NCBI GenBank assembly: GCA_030529445.1
Contig: JAUMWW010000004.1
Span: 32,488 to 96,487 of the forward strand
DNA length: 64,000 nt
Reading direction: 5' to 3'
DNA from: Johnsonella sp.
GTDB taxonomy: Bacteria > Bacillota > Clostridia > Lachnospirales > Lachnospiraceae
Shown one piece after another: positions 52,095 to 61,421 of this stretch. Both the position numbers and the translations under genes were made by a program. The notes beneath the pieces were generated by a model. That model did no database searches. It worked only from the letters and a program-made list of their open reading frames with translations, and was not told the origin of the DNA. Each line of letters opens with the position of its first letter. Position 1 is the stretch's first letter.

Positions 52095-52928
52095 ATGCTA
52101 AGGAAATTAATCTGTATTATGCTCGGTATAAGCTTCATGCAGATCATGAGTATGCCCGTGCGGGCAGAAGAGTGGATCAAAGACCAGGTGGGTTGGTGGT
52201 ACCGCTATGATGACGGCACTTATCCCTATTCGCAGTGGTTTGAAGACGGCTCCGAAAGTCCTTATTATTTTGATGCCAGGGGGTATCTTGCCGAGTATAA
52301 TGAGGCGGGGAAATATGTAAAAACAGCAAAAGAAGAACATTTTCAATGGAAGGATGGAGTAGGAAACAATTGGGATATCCGATTTAAGCGCCCGGAGATT
52401 ACCATCAATGCAGATTGGGCGAAAGAGATCAATGCAGAAATTTCTCTCTGCTTAGAAGATAGGATCAGCGATACCAAGAGGTCTTGTAAAGGAAAGGCCT
52501 CTCCGTATTGTGCGGGAAACGAGTATTACAGCTGGATGTACAGAAAGATTCTTTTTTTGGTTATTCATATAAAGAACGATTACGGTATGGATGAGTTTAA
52601 AATCTTTCGCGTACATGTGGACACCGGAGAAAGGATCTCCAATGATACGCTCTGCCATATGAATCATATCAGCAGATCAAGGCTTGATATGGGGATCCAA
52701 GATCTTTTCGAAAAGGAGTTCAGCGAGGAGAATTATCAAAGCGCAAAACAGGCGGGTTGGGGAGATTTTTTTGCGGAGCAGAGGAATAAGACCCTGGCTT
52801 GGGAGAATATAGAGGATTCCGTCCTTCTTCTGAGAGAGGACGGGAGCGCGGCGGTGATCTGCAGAATCTATTCTCTTGCGGGAGGAGACAGCTATCTGCG
52901 TTTCAAGAATTTAGGTAAGCTGTATTGA
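52095..52928 (+). CDS. Secreted protein with one wall-binding-like motif, function unknown
   Basis: A 277-residue exported protein: signal peptide MLRKLICIMLGISFMQ... (cleavage after PVRA, about residue 24), an opening WIKDQVGWWYRYDDGTYPYSQW motif seen in the neighbours in variant form, and a 200-residue domain (about 80-277) I do not recognise, with two pairs of cysteines (residues about 137, 148, 155 and 198). AGGAGGTG precedes ATG 52095. It lies just upstream of the interrupted BspA-like gene in the same direction. Confidence 0.75.
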   Translation: MLRKLICIMLGISFMQIMSMPVRAEEWIKDQVGWWYRYDDGTYPYSQWFEDGSESPYYFDARGYLAEYNEAGKYVKTAKEEHFQWKDGVGNNWDIRFKRPEITINADWAKEINAEISLCLEDRISDTKRSCKGKASPYCAGNEYYSWMYRKILFLVIHIKNDYGMDEFKIFRVHVDTGERISNDTLCHMNHISRSRLDMGIQDLFEKEFSEENYQSAKQAGWGDFFAEQRNKTLAWENIEDSVLLLREDGSAAVICRIYSLAGGDSYLRFKNLGKLY

Positions 52929-53013
52929 GGAAATGAGAAAGAAAGGTTTAAGGCTTAGCGGGGACGGGTCATGCATACCTTGAATGCAAGCTTGGAAAAA
53001 GGAGGAGTTTAAG

Positions 53014-56000
53014 ATGATAAAACGCTTTAAGGGAAAATTGGCATGTTTGCTTTCGCTGACCTTGTTTTTTTCCGGTCAGCTGAGCTATGCTTCGTATGCG
53101 GACGAGTTTTTCGAAATCCGGGAGTCGACATATGAAGGAGAAAGTCTTTATCAGGAGGAAATCGGGGATATTCCGAAAGAAGCACAAAAGGATCTTGTTA
53201 TCCTGCAGGAGGAAAGCGCACAAGAAGTGAAAACGGAGCTCGAAGAGAATCGAAACGAAGAGAATATACCGGAAGAAGCGCTTGAAGCAAAGGGGCAGGA
53301 AGGAAAAGAAGAGTCCCAATAAATACCTCAAGAGGAAGAGGAATTTAATCAGAGCATGCTCAAAGAGGGGATTTTGATTCAGGTCAGGGCAAATGCCGGA
53401 GTATTTCCGAAGGAGGCCAAGCTCCATGTTGAGACGGTCGAAGACCTTTCCAGCACGCAAAAAATAGAAGAGGCGATCGAAGCGGAACTTTCGGAGGAAG
53501 AAAGTCTGGAGCAAAAGATTGCATTTGATATTACAATCAGAGATGCACAGGGCAAAGAACTTCAGCCCGATATTTCAAAAGGAGAAGTAATCGTAAGCTT
53601 TGATCAGGTGAGGGAGATCCCGGCTCAGGAGCTTGTCTCGGAAGAAAGACTTCCCGAGGAGGAAAACAAGATACAGGTCTTTCATATGGAAGATTTGCAA
53701 AGCGAGGTACGGCTTTTGGAAACGATTGCCGCAGAGCCGCAGGAGGTAAAACTCGATGTGAAAGCAGAGCATTTTTCGCTTTTTATCATCAGCTTTATCG
53801 GGAAAAATAAAGGAAACGGCACGACCGCAACCAGAGGTTTTGCAGTAGGAACCCCCAAAAAGCTTAAGAGAATTCTTCGGAGCGTGCTCGGAAACGAGTG
53901 GTATACGAAAACAATCGCGTCCGTTATTCCTGCCGATCTTGATATTTTGGAGATCAAGAGCGACGGAAGCGGAAATTATGAAGTGACCTTAAAGAAAAAA
54001 ATGAATACGAGCTTTCGGGTTAATTTTACAGACGGCAGCTTTTCCCAGATCAAAGTTCTCGCGCAGGATGCCATGTATAGCGGAAGAATAGGAGACGGGG
54101 TAACTTACGAGCTGAGCGGACCGGATGATGATCTTACGCTGACCATAAAAGGAAGCGGAAAGATTGAGAAGATCAGCTATTATCCTTGGGAATATTATGC
54201 CGGGACGATTAAGACCGTAGTTATCGGAGAAGGCGTAAAGAAAGTTCCCAAAGAGCTGTTTTACAGCTATTCCAAACTCACTAAGGTTATTTTTTCCGAA
54301 GGGCTTGAGGAAATCGGAGATAATGCATTCGGATGCTGTAACGAGCTTGGCGATATCACCCTGCCGGCATCGCTTAAGATAGTGGGAAATCAGGCTTTCG
54401 ATAAAGATGAAGCGAAATCGGACGGAACGAAAAACACCATTACCAACCTCTCGGCAGTAAAGCTGCATGATCAGACGGAACTGCCGGATAACGGATATTA
54501 TCATTATAATACGATGTATACAAATGGCGTAAATATGCCGAAAACTCTGGATCCTCTTTATGCGCCGGGCAGCATCCAAATTAGAAATATAGAGCTGAGC
54601 AAGTTCTATCAGGATAAGGGGGCGCTGAGATTTCAGGTCGTGCATTCGGATAAAAACTGGTATAAGGATACCGTACATAAATATTACCTGATTACCAATA
54701 GCAGCCCGACTCCCTCGGCGCTGGCGGATTTTAAGAATACGGACGGAAGTTTTAGAGACGAATATGAACTGATTGCGACAGGAATAAGAGAAGAGTATGG
54801 AGAAATATATGATTCCGCAGGGAATGTAGAGTTTCTTGATGTCATCAGTTCCGGACAGATCGGATACGGTTTTGCAGCAAGCTGGAGACTGGGCTTCACC
54901 AAATACGGTCACCTGCTCTGTGTCGCGGAGCAAAGGGATCATCCGGGCAATGTATTGATCAGCAATGTGGAAACATTTACCATACTGCCCGAGGCACTGA
55001 GCACACCGATGGAAGGTACTTGGGGCGGCATACACTGGAGATTGGAGCCTAAGATAGAAGGAGGTGTTGCAGTACAGAATGCAAGCACGCTGACCTTAAC
55101 GGGAAGCGGAGATATGCCGAATCTTTCGGAAAGCACGCCTGCACCTTGGGAAGTGGCGTTGAAGAGCTATGATTTGGGAGAAGGTTATTATGTGAATATA
55201 GGAGAAGGCATTACCTCGATAGGATCGCATGTATTTAAGTACGCGAATCTGCAGGGAAATCTTCCTTCAAGCCTGAACAGGATCGAAAAAAATGCATTTG
55301 AGTTTTCGAATTTCCCGGGAGAGCTCAAGATTCCGGAAAAGATAAAGGCCATACCGGAGAATGCATTTAATTTTTCCAATTCGGGAGGTGAACCTTGCAG
55401 GCTGGTATTAAATCCGGGTCTTGAGGTGATTCTGGAAGGAGGATTCAGGAAATGTAATTTTTACGGAGATATTGTATTGCCTCAGGGATTAAAAACCATA
55501 GGTGCATCTGCATTTCAGGATGTGAACGCGGCAGAAAGCATATATATTCCCAGGAGCGTAACAGCGATCGGAAATCTTGCGTTTTATAAGAGTGAGATGG
55601 GCTATGTCGGAAAGAATAATATCAGCAACAGAAGTGCCGTAAAAATAACGGATTTAATTATGAATCCCATCTATACGACCGTAAGTTCGGGCGGCTCGGG
55701 AGGCGGCTCCGGCGGCGGAGGAGGCGGCAGCTCAGGAGGCGGCTCCGGTGGCGGAGGTGGCGGTTCACATTCGGGCGGCGGATCTTTGGGACCGAGATCG
55801 GCAAAAGGAAGCTGGCAGCGCGATGCGAAAGGCTGGTGGTTTAAGCATGAGAACGGAAGCTGGCCGGCATCAAAATGGGAGAAGATCCAGTCCTCCTGGT
55901 ATTATTTCGGTTCCGAAGGTTATATGGCTTCCGGCTGGCTCAACGAGGGAGGAAAATGGTATTATCTCGGCGGAGCGGATGACGGAAAGATGAAGACGGG

Positions 56001-56187
56001 ATGGCTTGCATTAGGCGGAAAATGGTATTTCTTCGAAGCAAGCGGAGCGATGAAGACAGGCTGGTTGGAAAGCGGCGGAAAATGGTATTATTTGAATGAA
56101 GCCGCAGGAGCGGAAAACGGAATGATGCTTTCCAATACGCAGGTAAAGGGCTGGAAGCTCGGTGCGGACGGAGCATGGATCCCCTAA
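53014..56187 (+). pseudogene. Large BspA-like LRR surface protein interrupted by an in-frame stop
   Basis: One frame runs from ATG 53014 (after GGAGGAG; signal peptide MIKRFKGKLACLLSLTLF, cleavage near SYA) to 56187, broken only by TAA at 53320-53322. Both sides share an acidic Glu-rich composition across the stop (KEESQ then IPQEEEEFNQ), so a single GAA-to-TAA type change explains it. After the stop: a beta-rich region (about 53380-53800), BspA-type leucine-rich repeats (54200-54420 and 55200-55640; KVPKELFYSYSKLTKVIF, IGDNAFGCC), a Gly/Ser linker (55688-55790) and four wall-binding repeats (55806-56187; KWYYLGGADDGKMKTGW). Translation could restart at ATG 53356, but without a signal peptide. 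Confidence 0.8.
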
Positions 56188-56210
56188 GAAGGAGAAAAAA
56201 GAAGGAGCAT

Positions 56211-56876
56211 ATGCCGAAAGAAAAAAAGAAGATAGGGATTTTAATATTTACGGTTTTCTTTTCCCTTCTGCTCCAAACCGGAGTTTATGCGGGAAGCTGG
56301 CATAAAGATGCAAAAGGCTGGTGGTATCAATACGGATGGAGCTTTTTCCCCCAAGAGGGGGGAGAAGATTCTCCTCTGTATTACACAAAGGGCTGGAAGT
56401 GGATAGGAGGAAAATGCTATTATTTTGATCAGGAAGGCTATTGCCTGCTGGATACGATTAGCCCGGACGGCTATAAGGTAAATGCTTCCGGAGCATGGGA
56501 AATAAACGGAAAAGAGCAGAAGATAAGCGATTTTTGCAGTAATGTTTATGATGAGGCTTATGATAATCGAGGGGTGGTTTTCTTTAAAAACCGAAAGGAT
56601 AAGGGCGATTATTATGAGGTGGATCTGGAAATCATAGACAATTATTATGCAAGGGAAGTAAATTCCGGAGGGGATCGCCAAGGCGTTAAAGCGGTCGGAA
56701 GGATAGCAAAAGAAGCGAGAGTGAATGTTGTACGCGGATACAGCGATACCGTCGATCAGCTTAGCATAGAAGAGTATTTCGACTTAAGAGATTCTGGAGA
56801 GGGACGAATGTTTCGAGGTGTAAAGCATGACGGCAGAGGGTATATCATAGAATTTTATGATGTTGAAGTAAGTTAG
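56211..56876 (+). CDS. Secreted protein with wall-binding motifs, function unknown
   Basis: A 221-residue exported protein. Signal peptide: MPKEKKKIGILIFTVFFSLL..., cleavage after VYA (about residue 25). Two aromatic wall-binding-like motifs follow (SWHKDAKGWWYQYG and GWKWIGGKCYYFDQEG), then an unrecognised C-terminal domain (about 100-221) with strand-rich sequence. ATG 56211 has GAAGGAG upstream; 12 further codons are open 5' but overlap the previous gene. It lies 23 bases after the BspA-like gene and is probably cotranscribed. Confidence 0.75.
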   Translation: MPKEKKKIGILIFTVFFSLLLQTGVYAGSWHKDAKGWWYQYGWSFFPQEGGEDSPLYYTKGWKWIGGKCYYFDQEGYCLLDTISPDGYKVNASGAWEINGKEQKISDFCSNVYDEAYDNRGVVFFKNRKDKGDYYEVDLEIIDNYYAREVNSGGDRQGVKAVGRIAKEARVNVVRGYSDTVDQLSIEEYFDLRDSGEGRMFRGVKHDGRGYIIEFYDVEVS

Positions 56877-56902
56877 AGAATGATTTGATATAAAATTCGA
56901 AC

Positions 56903-56950
56903 AAAGCGCCGGAGAGGAAGAAGCACATTCCTTCTCCGGCGCTTTATTTT
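56903..56950 (+). terminator. Terminator of the surface-protein group
   Basis: AAAGCGCCGGAGA pairs with TCTCCGGCGCTTT (with extension through GGAA/TTCC) and is followed by ATTTTT. Confidence 0.88.
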
Positions 56951-57046
56951 TATGATTGATAAAAGCTGAGGAAAGGGATATGATAGGCATAGAAAAAGTC
57001 TTATTCTTTGGAGATAATCCGGAAAATTATGATAAAGGAGAGCGGC

Positions 57047-58723
57047 ATGGTAGAGATGATTCCCTCGTACTGCGGGGAAGAGGTAAAGAGCAACGCGGAA
57101 AAAAAGGTTTTTGAAATTTTAAGAGGGCTTACTCTGAAAAACGGATATGTTCTGCATTCTTTAGGGCTTCCCAAGCATAATAACAAGATCTACGGAGAGA
57201 TCGATTTCGTGGTGATCTGCGATAGAGGAGTTGCCTGTCTTGAGGTAAAAGGAGGGGGAGTGGAATGCAGGGAAGGAGTATGGATCTTTCGGGACAGATA
57301 CGGAGTGGAGAGGCAAAAAACGGAGGGTCCCTTTGCTCAGGTAAAGGGAAATATGTTCAGTCTGAAAGAAATACTGAAGAAGAAGTTTCCGAATAACAGA
57401 CATATCAAAGATCTTCTTCTCGCTTGCGGAGTGCTTTTTCCGGATATAGAATTCAAATCGAACTCTCAGGAGATTATATCCGAAATAATATTTGACTTGA
57501 ACACAAAAGATATTACGGAATATATGCACAGAGTCTTCGATTATTGGGAAGGAAGGCAGCATAGAAAGCCTGCAAAGCTTGCGCCCGGAGATATTCGAGA
57601 GATTGCGGATTATCTGAGAGGGGAATTTGATTTTATTCCGAATCTGGCAAACAGGCTCTCCCATGCGGAAGACGAAATCATCCGTTTGACCAATGAGCAG
57701 TCTAAGCTGATGGAATCTCTGGCGGATAATGAAAGGCTTCTGATCGAGGGTTTTGCAGGGACGGGTAAGACGCTGATGGCATCGTATTTTGCAAAAAAGA
57801 TGGCTTTGGAGGGAAAGAAGGTTCTTTATCTGAGCTATAATACGAACCTTGCATTCGCCGTCGGAAAACGATTGGCTGATGTTGAAAGTCTGAAGGTGAT
57901 CAATCTTCACGCCTTATTCGGCGAGTATGTGGAAATTGATAAAAAACTGGTCAGAGAGCAGGCTCAGAATTATTTTTCGAAGCAGCTTCCCGAGGCGGCA
58001 TATCAATATCTTTCAGCGCTCGGTGAGGAGGAGAGAAAGAGTCTTTCCTATGATGTGATTATCATGGATGAGGGACAGGATATTCTGAGGGCGGAATATC
58101 TATATCCTTTGGATATTATTTTGGATAAGGGGCTTGAGAAAGGTTCATGGGCGGTGTTTTATGATGAAAAGCAAAACATATATAATCCGGACTATGAAGA
58201 AGGAATGGAACTGATCCGCTCCTATCCCTGCGCAAAATTTAAGCTTCATATCAATTGCAGAAATACGGCAAGAATAGGAAGATTCGGCTCAAAGGGATAC
58301 CGCAGCCTTCCCGATTACTATATGAGGGAAGAGGGAGAAGATGTGCAAAAAATATCCTATGCAAATGAGGATGAGTTTCAGCGCAGAGTGCAGGAGATTT
58401 TCAGAAATATGAAAAAAGAAGGGATACAAAATGAGGATATCGTTTTTCTTTCTCCGAGAACCTATGAGAAGTCCAAGCTTTCGGATACTGAAATCAAGGT
58501 CTGCGTTTATAAGGAGGATCAGGAAAATTCCGGGAAGCTTCCCCTATACTCCACGATACAAAGCTTTAAGGGATTGGATTCGAAAGTTGCTGTGCTGATT
58601 GATACCGAATACATCATGGAAGAAATGTTTGAGAGATTTTTATATATCGCCTCCACAAGAGCGCGGACGATGCTTTTTGTTTTGGGAGATGAGGCGTTTT
58701 GGAGAAAGGAGGAAAATCGATGA
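57047..58723 (+). CDS. NERD nuclease domain fused to an SF1 (UvrD-like) helicase
   Basis: The 558-residue protein begins with a NERD domain (about 10-125), a restriction-like nuclease fold with acidic and lysine residues in place: Glu18, Asp53 (GEIDFVVI), Glu66 and Lys68 (CLEVKGG). The helicase part (about 215-555) has Walker A GFAGTGKT (235-242), Walker B MDEGQD (341-345), a motif with GSWAVFYDEKQNIY, and motif VI YIASTRAR near the end. UvrD's large accessory subdomains are missing, so it is a compact form. ATG 57047 follows AAAGGAG. NERD-helicases are seen in repair and in phage-defence neighbourhoods. The gene overlaps a zinc-ribbon gene (ATGA). Confidence 0.88.
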   Translation: MVEMIPSYCGEEVKSNAEKKVFEILRGLTLKNGYVLHSLGLPKHNNKIYGEIDFVVICDRGVACLEVKGGGVECREGVWIFRDRYGVERQKTEGPFAQVKGNMFSLKEILKKKFPNNRHIKDLLLACGVLFPDIEFKSNSQEIISEIIFDLNTKDITEYMHRVFDYWEGRQHRKPAKLAPGDIREIADYLRGEFDFIPNLANRLSHAEDEIIRLTNEQSKLMESLADNERLLIEGFAGTGKTLMASYFAKKMALEGKKVLYLSYNTNLAFAVGKRLADVESLKVINLHALFGEYVEIDKKLVREQAQNYFSKQLPEAAYQYLSALGEEERKSLSYDVIIMDEGQDILRAEYLYPLDIILDKGLEKGSWAVFYDEKQNIYNPDYEEGMELIRSYPCAKFKLHINCRNTARIGRFGSKGYRSLPDYYMREEGEDVQKISYANEDEFQRRVQEIFRNMKKEGIQNEDIVFLSPRTYEKSKLSDTEIKVCVYKEDQENSGKLPLYSTIQSFKGLDSKVAVLIDTEYIMEEMFERFLYIASTRARTMLFVLGDEAFWRKEENR

Positions 58724-58878
58724 GCATGCTGCCGATGAAAAGAAACTGCCCGGTATGCGGGAGGGAATACAGCTTTAATCCCTCTCTGGGAAAAATATTC
58801 TGCCCATATTGCAGGAAAGCCGAAGAGAAGATGAAAGCAAAGAAAAAAAGACAGAGAGATGAGCAAAGCGGTGATTAA
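58720..58878 (+). CDS. Zinc-ribbon microprotein
   Basis: A 52-residue frame starting at ATG 58720, overlapping the helicase stop by 4 bases and served by AAAGGAGG, to TAA 58876-58878. The product has CPVCG and CPYC pairs (Cys10/13 and Cys28/31) that make a zinc ribbon, then a strongly basic tail (residues 33-46, many Lys/Arg). Its last 20 bases overlap the start of the ROK gene. Translational coupling suggests a partner for the helicase, perhaps in nucleic-acid binding; this is inferred. Confidence 0.7.
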   Translation: MSMLPMKRNCPVCGREYSFNPSLGKIFCPYCRKAEEKMKAKKKRQRDEQSGD

Positions 58879-60049
58879 GAATAAGGGCAACAGTCTTGCG
58901 GAAACCAAAAAAATCAACAGGATATTGATTAAAAATATTATTTTCAGAAACGATAATATTACGAGGAATGATATTTCTCTTCTTCTGGAGCTGACCCTTC
59001 CGACGATCACGACCAATATCAACGAGATGATGGCAGAGGGAATGCTGGAAGAGATTCCTTTTCAGTCTTCGGGATATAAGACGGCAGGGAGAAAGCCGAG
59101 CGCGATCTCCTTCCGGGCAGATCTTGCCTATGCCATAGGCGTAGAGCTCGGTCCCTATGCGACGCATATCGTCATGATCGATATGAAGGGAAATATTATT
59201 GCGGAAAGAGAGGGGGAAAGAGCGAAGGACGATTATTCTAAGATGCTTCAGAGTCTGTCCGAGCAGATTTCTTCCTTTATTTTGCCGGGGAGAAGGATTC
59301 TGGGCATAGGAATCGGCCTGCCCGGCTTTATTGAAAGCTCGACGGGGGTGATCCGAAGCAATCTCAGAGAAGGCTGGACGGGCAGGCATCTGTCCGAGGA
59401 TTTGCAGAGAATTGTCGGTTACCCGGTGCTGATCGATAATAATGTAAGACTCCGGGCTCTCGGATACGATATGTCGGTTAAGAATTCAGGATTTGATACC
59501 TTCGCTTATTTTTATATGTCAAAGGGAATCGCCTGCCCGCTGATCATGAAAAATGATATGGTATCGGGATTTACCGCAGGAGCGGGAGAGATAGGGCAGA
59601 ATATTTTAGCCGTGGAGGGCGGTCAGAAAAAGACCTTGGATGATTTGGGCAGCGAGAAGGCGATCCTGGAAGCATGCCGCAGTATGAACGATCAGGGAAG
59701 GCTGCTTTCTGGAGAAGAAGATTTGACGGACTGGGATATTTGCGATGTGCTCAGATACCAGGTAAAAGATGAAGAGGTGGAAAGAATTGTTTCGAATGCG
59801 ATCGAATATATGGGGCTCGGTCTGTCTCATGTGGTCAATCTCATGAATCCGGGGCTCGTGGTCGTGGATTCCCATCTTTTCAGCAGAGAGGAGAACCGGG
59901 AAAAATTCAAAATTGCCGCAAGAAAGCATTTTTACGGCTTAAACGAAGATGAGGTCAGCATCGCATTCGTTCCCTATGAGGCGAGTCGGGGAGCAAAGGG
60001 TGCGGCATATCATATTATCAAGGAATTTTTATTGGAATCGGAGATCTGA
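58859..60049 (+). CDS. ROK-family transcriptional regulator (NagC/XylR type)
   Basis: A 396-residue repressor-type ROK protein: N-terminal winged helix-turn-helix (about 18-75; NITRNDISLLLELTLPTITTNINEM), then the sugar-kinase-like ROK domain (about 90-390; AIGVELGPYATHIVMIDM, GIGIGLPGFIESSTGVI, PVLIDNNVRLRALG). The region after AGAGEIGQ lacks the CxCGxxGC zinc motif of standard ROK proteins and reads NILAVEGGQKKTLDDLG. It overlaps the microprotein by 20 bases but is more likely the regulator of the operon that starts 134 bases downstream. The effector would be a sugar or phosphosugar. Confidence 0.88.
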   Translation: MSKAVIKNKGNSLAETKKINRILIKNIIFRNDNITRNDISLLLELTLPTITTNINEMMAEGMLEEIPFQSSGYKTAGRKPSAISFRADLAYAIGVELGPYATHIVMIDMKGNIIAEREGERAKDDYSKMLQSLSEQISSFILPGRRILGIGIGLPGFIESSTGVIRSNLREGWTGRHLSEDLQRIVGYPVLIDNNVRLRALGYDMSVKNSGFDTFAYFYMSKGIACPLIMKNDMVSGFTAGAGEIGQNILAVEGGQKKTLDDLGSEKAILEACRSMNDQGRLLSGEEDLTDWDICDVLRYQVKDEEVERIVSNAIEYMGLGLSHVVNLMNPGLVVVDSHLFSREENREKFKIAARKHFYGLNEDEVSIAFVPYEASRGAKGAAYHIIKEFLLESEI

Positions 60050-60126
60050 TCCCCTGCCGGAGAGCTTTCTTGATTTTATCGGATCATTTTATCGAATTCT
60101 ATTGTAAAAATGATAAAGAGGTAGTA

Positions 60127-60157
60127 CTATATTACTTAAAAGTTTTAACTAATATAG
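60127..60157. promoter_or_regulatory. AT-rich palindrome, candidate ROK operator
   Basis: CTATATTA (60127-60134) and TAATATAG (60150-60157) are perfect inverted halves 15 bases apart, 26 bases before the kinase start. Upstream (60072-60096) TTTTATCG occurs twice, 11 bases apart on centre. Both are suitable control sites for the ROK protein encoded just before. Confidence 0.45.
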
Positions 60158-60182
60158 CGATGGAAAGCGGGAGAGGGCAGAG

Positions 60183-61364
60183 ATGGAAGAAAATCTTTTG
60201 ATTGTTCATGGAGGAGGTCCTACGGCAGTCATCAATGCTTCCCTGTATGGTGCGGTTCGGGAAGCAAGGAGGCATGCGAAAGTCAAACATATTTATGCGG
60301 CAAAAAACGGAACGGGAGGACTGCTGAGAGAAGAATTGATCGATCTCGGAGAGATTGAGGAAGAGAGGCTCCGGCTTTTGCTGCAGACGCCCGGGAGCGC
60401 GATCGGTACCTCAAGAGATGAGATTGAAGAAGAAGATTATGATAGGATGGTCAAGATCCTGTTGAGGAAGAAGATACGGTATGTTCTTTTTAACGGCGGC
60501 AACGGGACGATGGACAGCTGCGGAAAGCTCTATAAGGCTGCATCGCAAAAAAATGCGGATCTTTTTGTGATGGGAATCCCAAAGACGATGGATAATGATA
60601 TTGCGATTACGGATCATAGCCCGGGCTTCGGAAGTGCTGCGCTCTACATTGCGCAGAGCGTAAAGGAACTCTGCATGGATGTGCGCTCTCTTCCCATTCA
60701 TGCGGTTGTGCTCGAGGCATGCGGAAGAAATGCGGGATGGATCACAGCAGCGAGCGCATTGGCAGAAGATGGGGAGGGGCTCGGCCCCGATCTGATTTAT
60801 CTTCCGGAAACCGTGTTTCGGCAGGATGATTTTCTTGAATCGGTTCAACGCAAGATAGAGGAGAAGAAGGGAATTGTCATCGTGGTCGGAGAGGGGCTTC
60901 GCGATGAGGAGGGAAATAATATCGTCAAGCCCATTTTCGAGACGCAGAGGGCAAAATATTTCGGAGATGTGAGTACTCATCTCGCGCTCCTGATTATCAA
61001 GGAACTCGGGTATAAGGCAAGGGGAGAAAAGCCGGGTCTGCTGGGACGAGCTTCTGTTGCGCTTCAAAGCTGCATAGACAGGGATGAGGCGGTCTTGGCG
61101 GGAGAGCTTGCATGCAGGGCGGTGCTTGAAAAAGAAAGCGGAAAAATGCTTGCATTCAGAAGAATATCTTCGTCCCCTTATCACTGTGAAACATTTTTTG
61201 CGGATATCGATGAGGTTATGCTGCACGAAAAAAAGATGCCGAAAGAATTTATCAATTTGCAGAAAAACGGCGTCAGCGAGGAATTCAAGACCTGGTGCAG
61301 ACCGCTTTTGGGAAGAGAACTCAGCCGGATGCTTTATCTGAATGAAGAAATAAGGCGGCGATAG
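60183..61364 (+). CDS. Phosphofructokinase-family sugar phosphate kinase
   Basis: The 393-residue protein has the PFK fold: VHGGGPTAVINASLYGAV at the start, the TPGSAIGTSRDE loop, GGNGTMD (105-111), the catalytic-base motif PKTMDND (133-139), EACGRNAGWI and VVGEGLRDE. Position 107 is Asn; most PFKs have Asp (GGDGS or GGDDS), where it binds the metal of ATP or pyrophosphate. With Lys134 kept, the form is nearer the pyrophosphate-using or atypical group. It is first in an operon with an aldolase, an isomerase and a LarA-family protein, so it may act on a phosphosugar other than fructose 6-phosphate. Confidence 0.85.
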   Translation: MEENLLIVHGGGPTAVINASLYGAVREARRHAKVKHIYAAKNGTGGLLREELIDLGEIEEERLRLLLQTPGSAIGTSRDEIEEEDYDRMVKILLRKKIRYVLFNGGNGTMDSCGKLYKAASQKNADLFVMGIPKTMDNDIAITDHSPGFGSAALYIAQSVKELCMDVRSLPIHAVVLEACGRNAGWITAASALAEDGEGLGPDLIYLPETVFRQDDFLESVQRKIEEKKGIVIVVGEGLRDEEGNNIVKPIFETQRAKYFGDVSTHLALLIIKELGYKARGEKPGLLGRASVALQSCIDRDEAVLAGELACRAVLEKESGKMLAFRRISSSPYHCETFFADIDEVMLHEKKMPKEFINLQKNGVSEEFKTWCRPLLGRELSRMLYLNEEIRRR

Positions 61365-61421
61365 GGGAGAAAAAGACGATTACAGAGAATAAAGAAGCAG
61401 GAAAATCAAGGAGGGTAAACG

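Noticed and set aside
55688-55790. Short GGC-rich repeats that might suggest a CRISPR or satellite array
   Set aside because: They are in frame and encode a Gly/Ser linker; there are no unique spacers or palindromic repeats.
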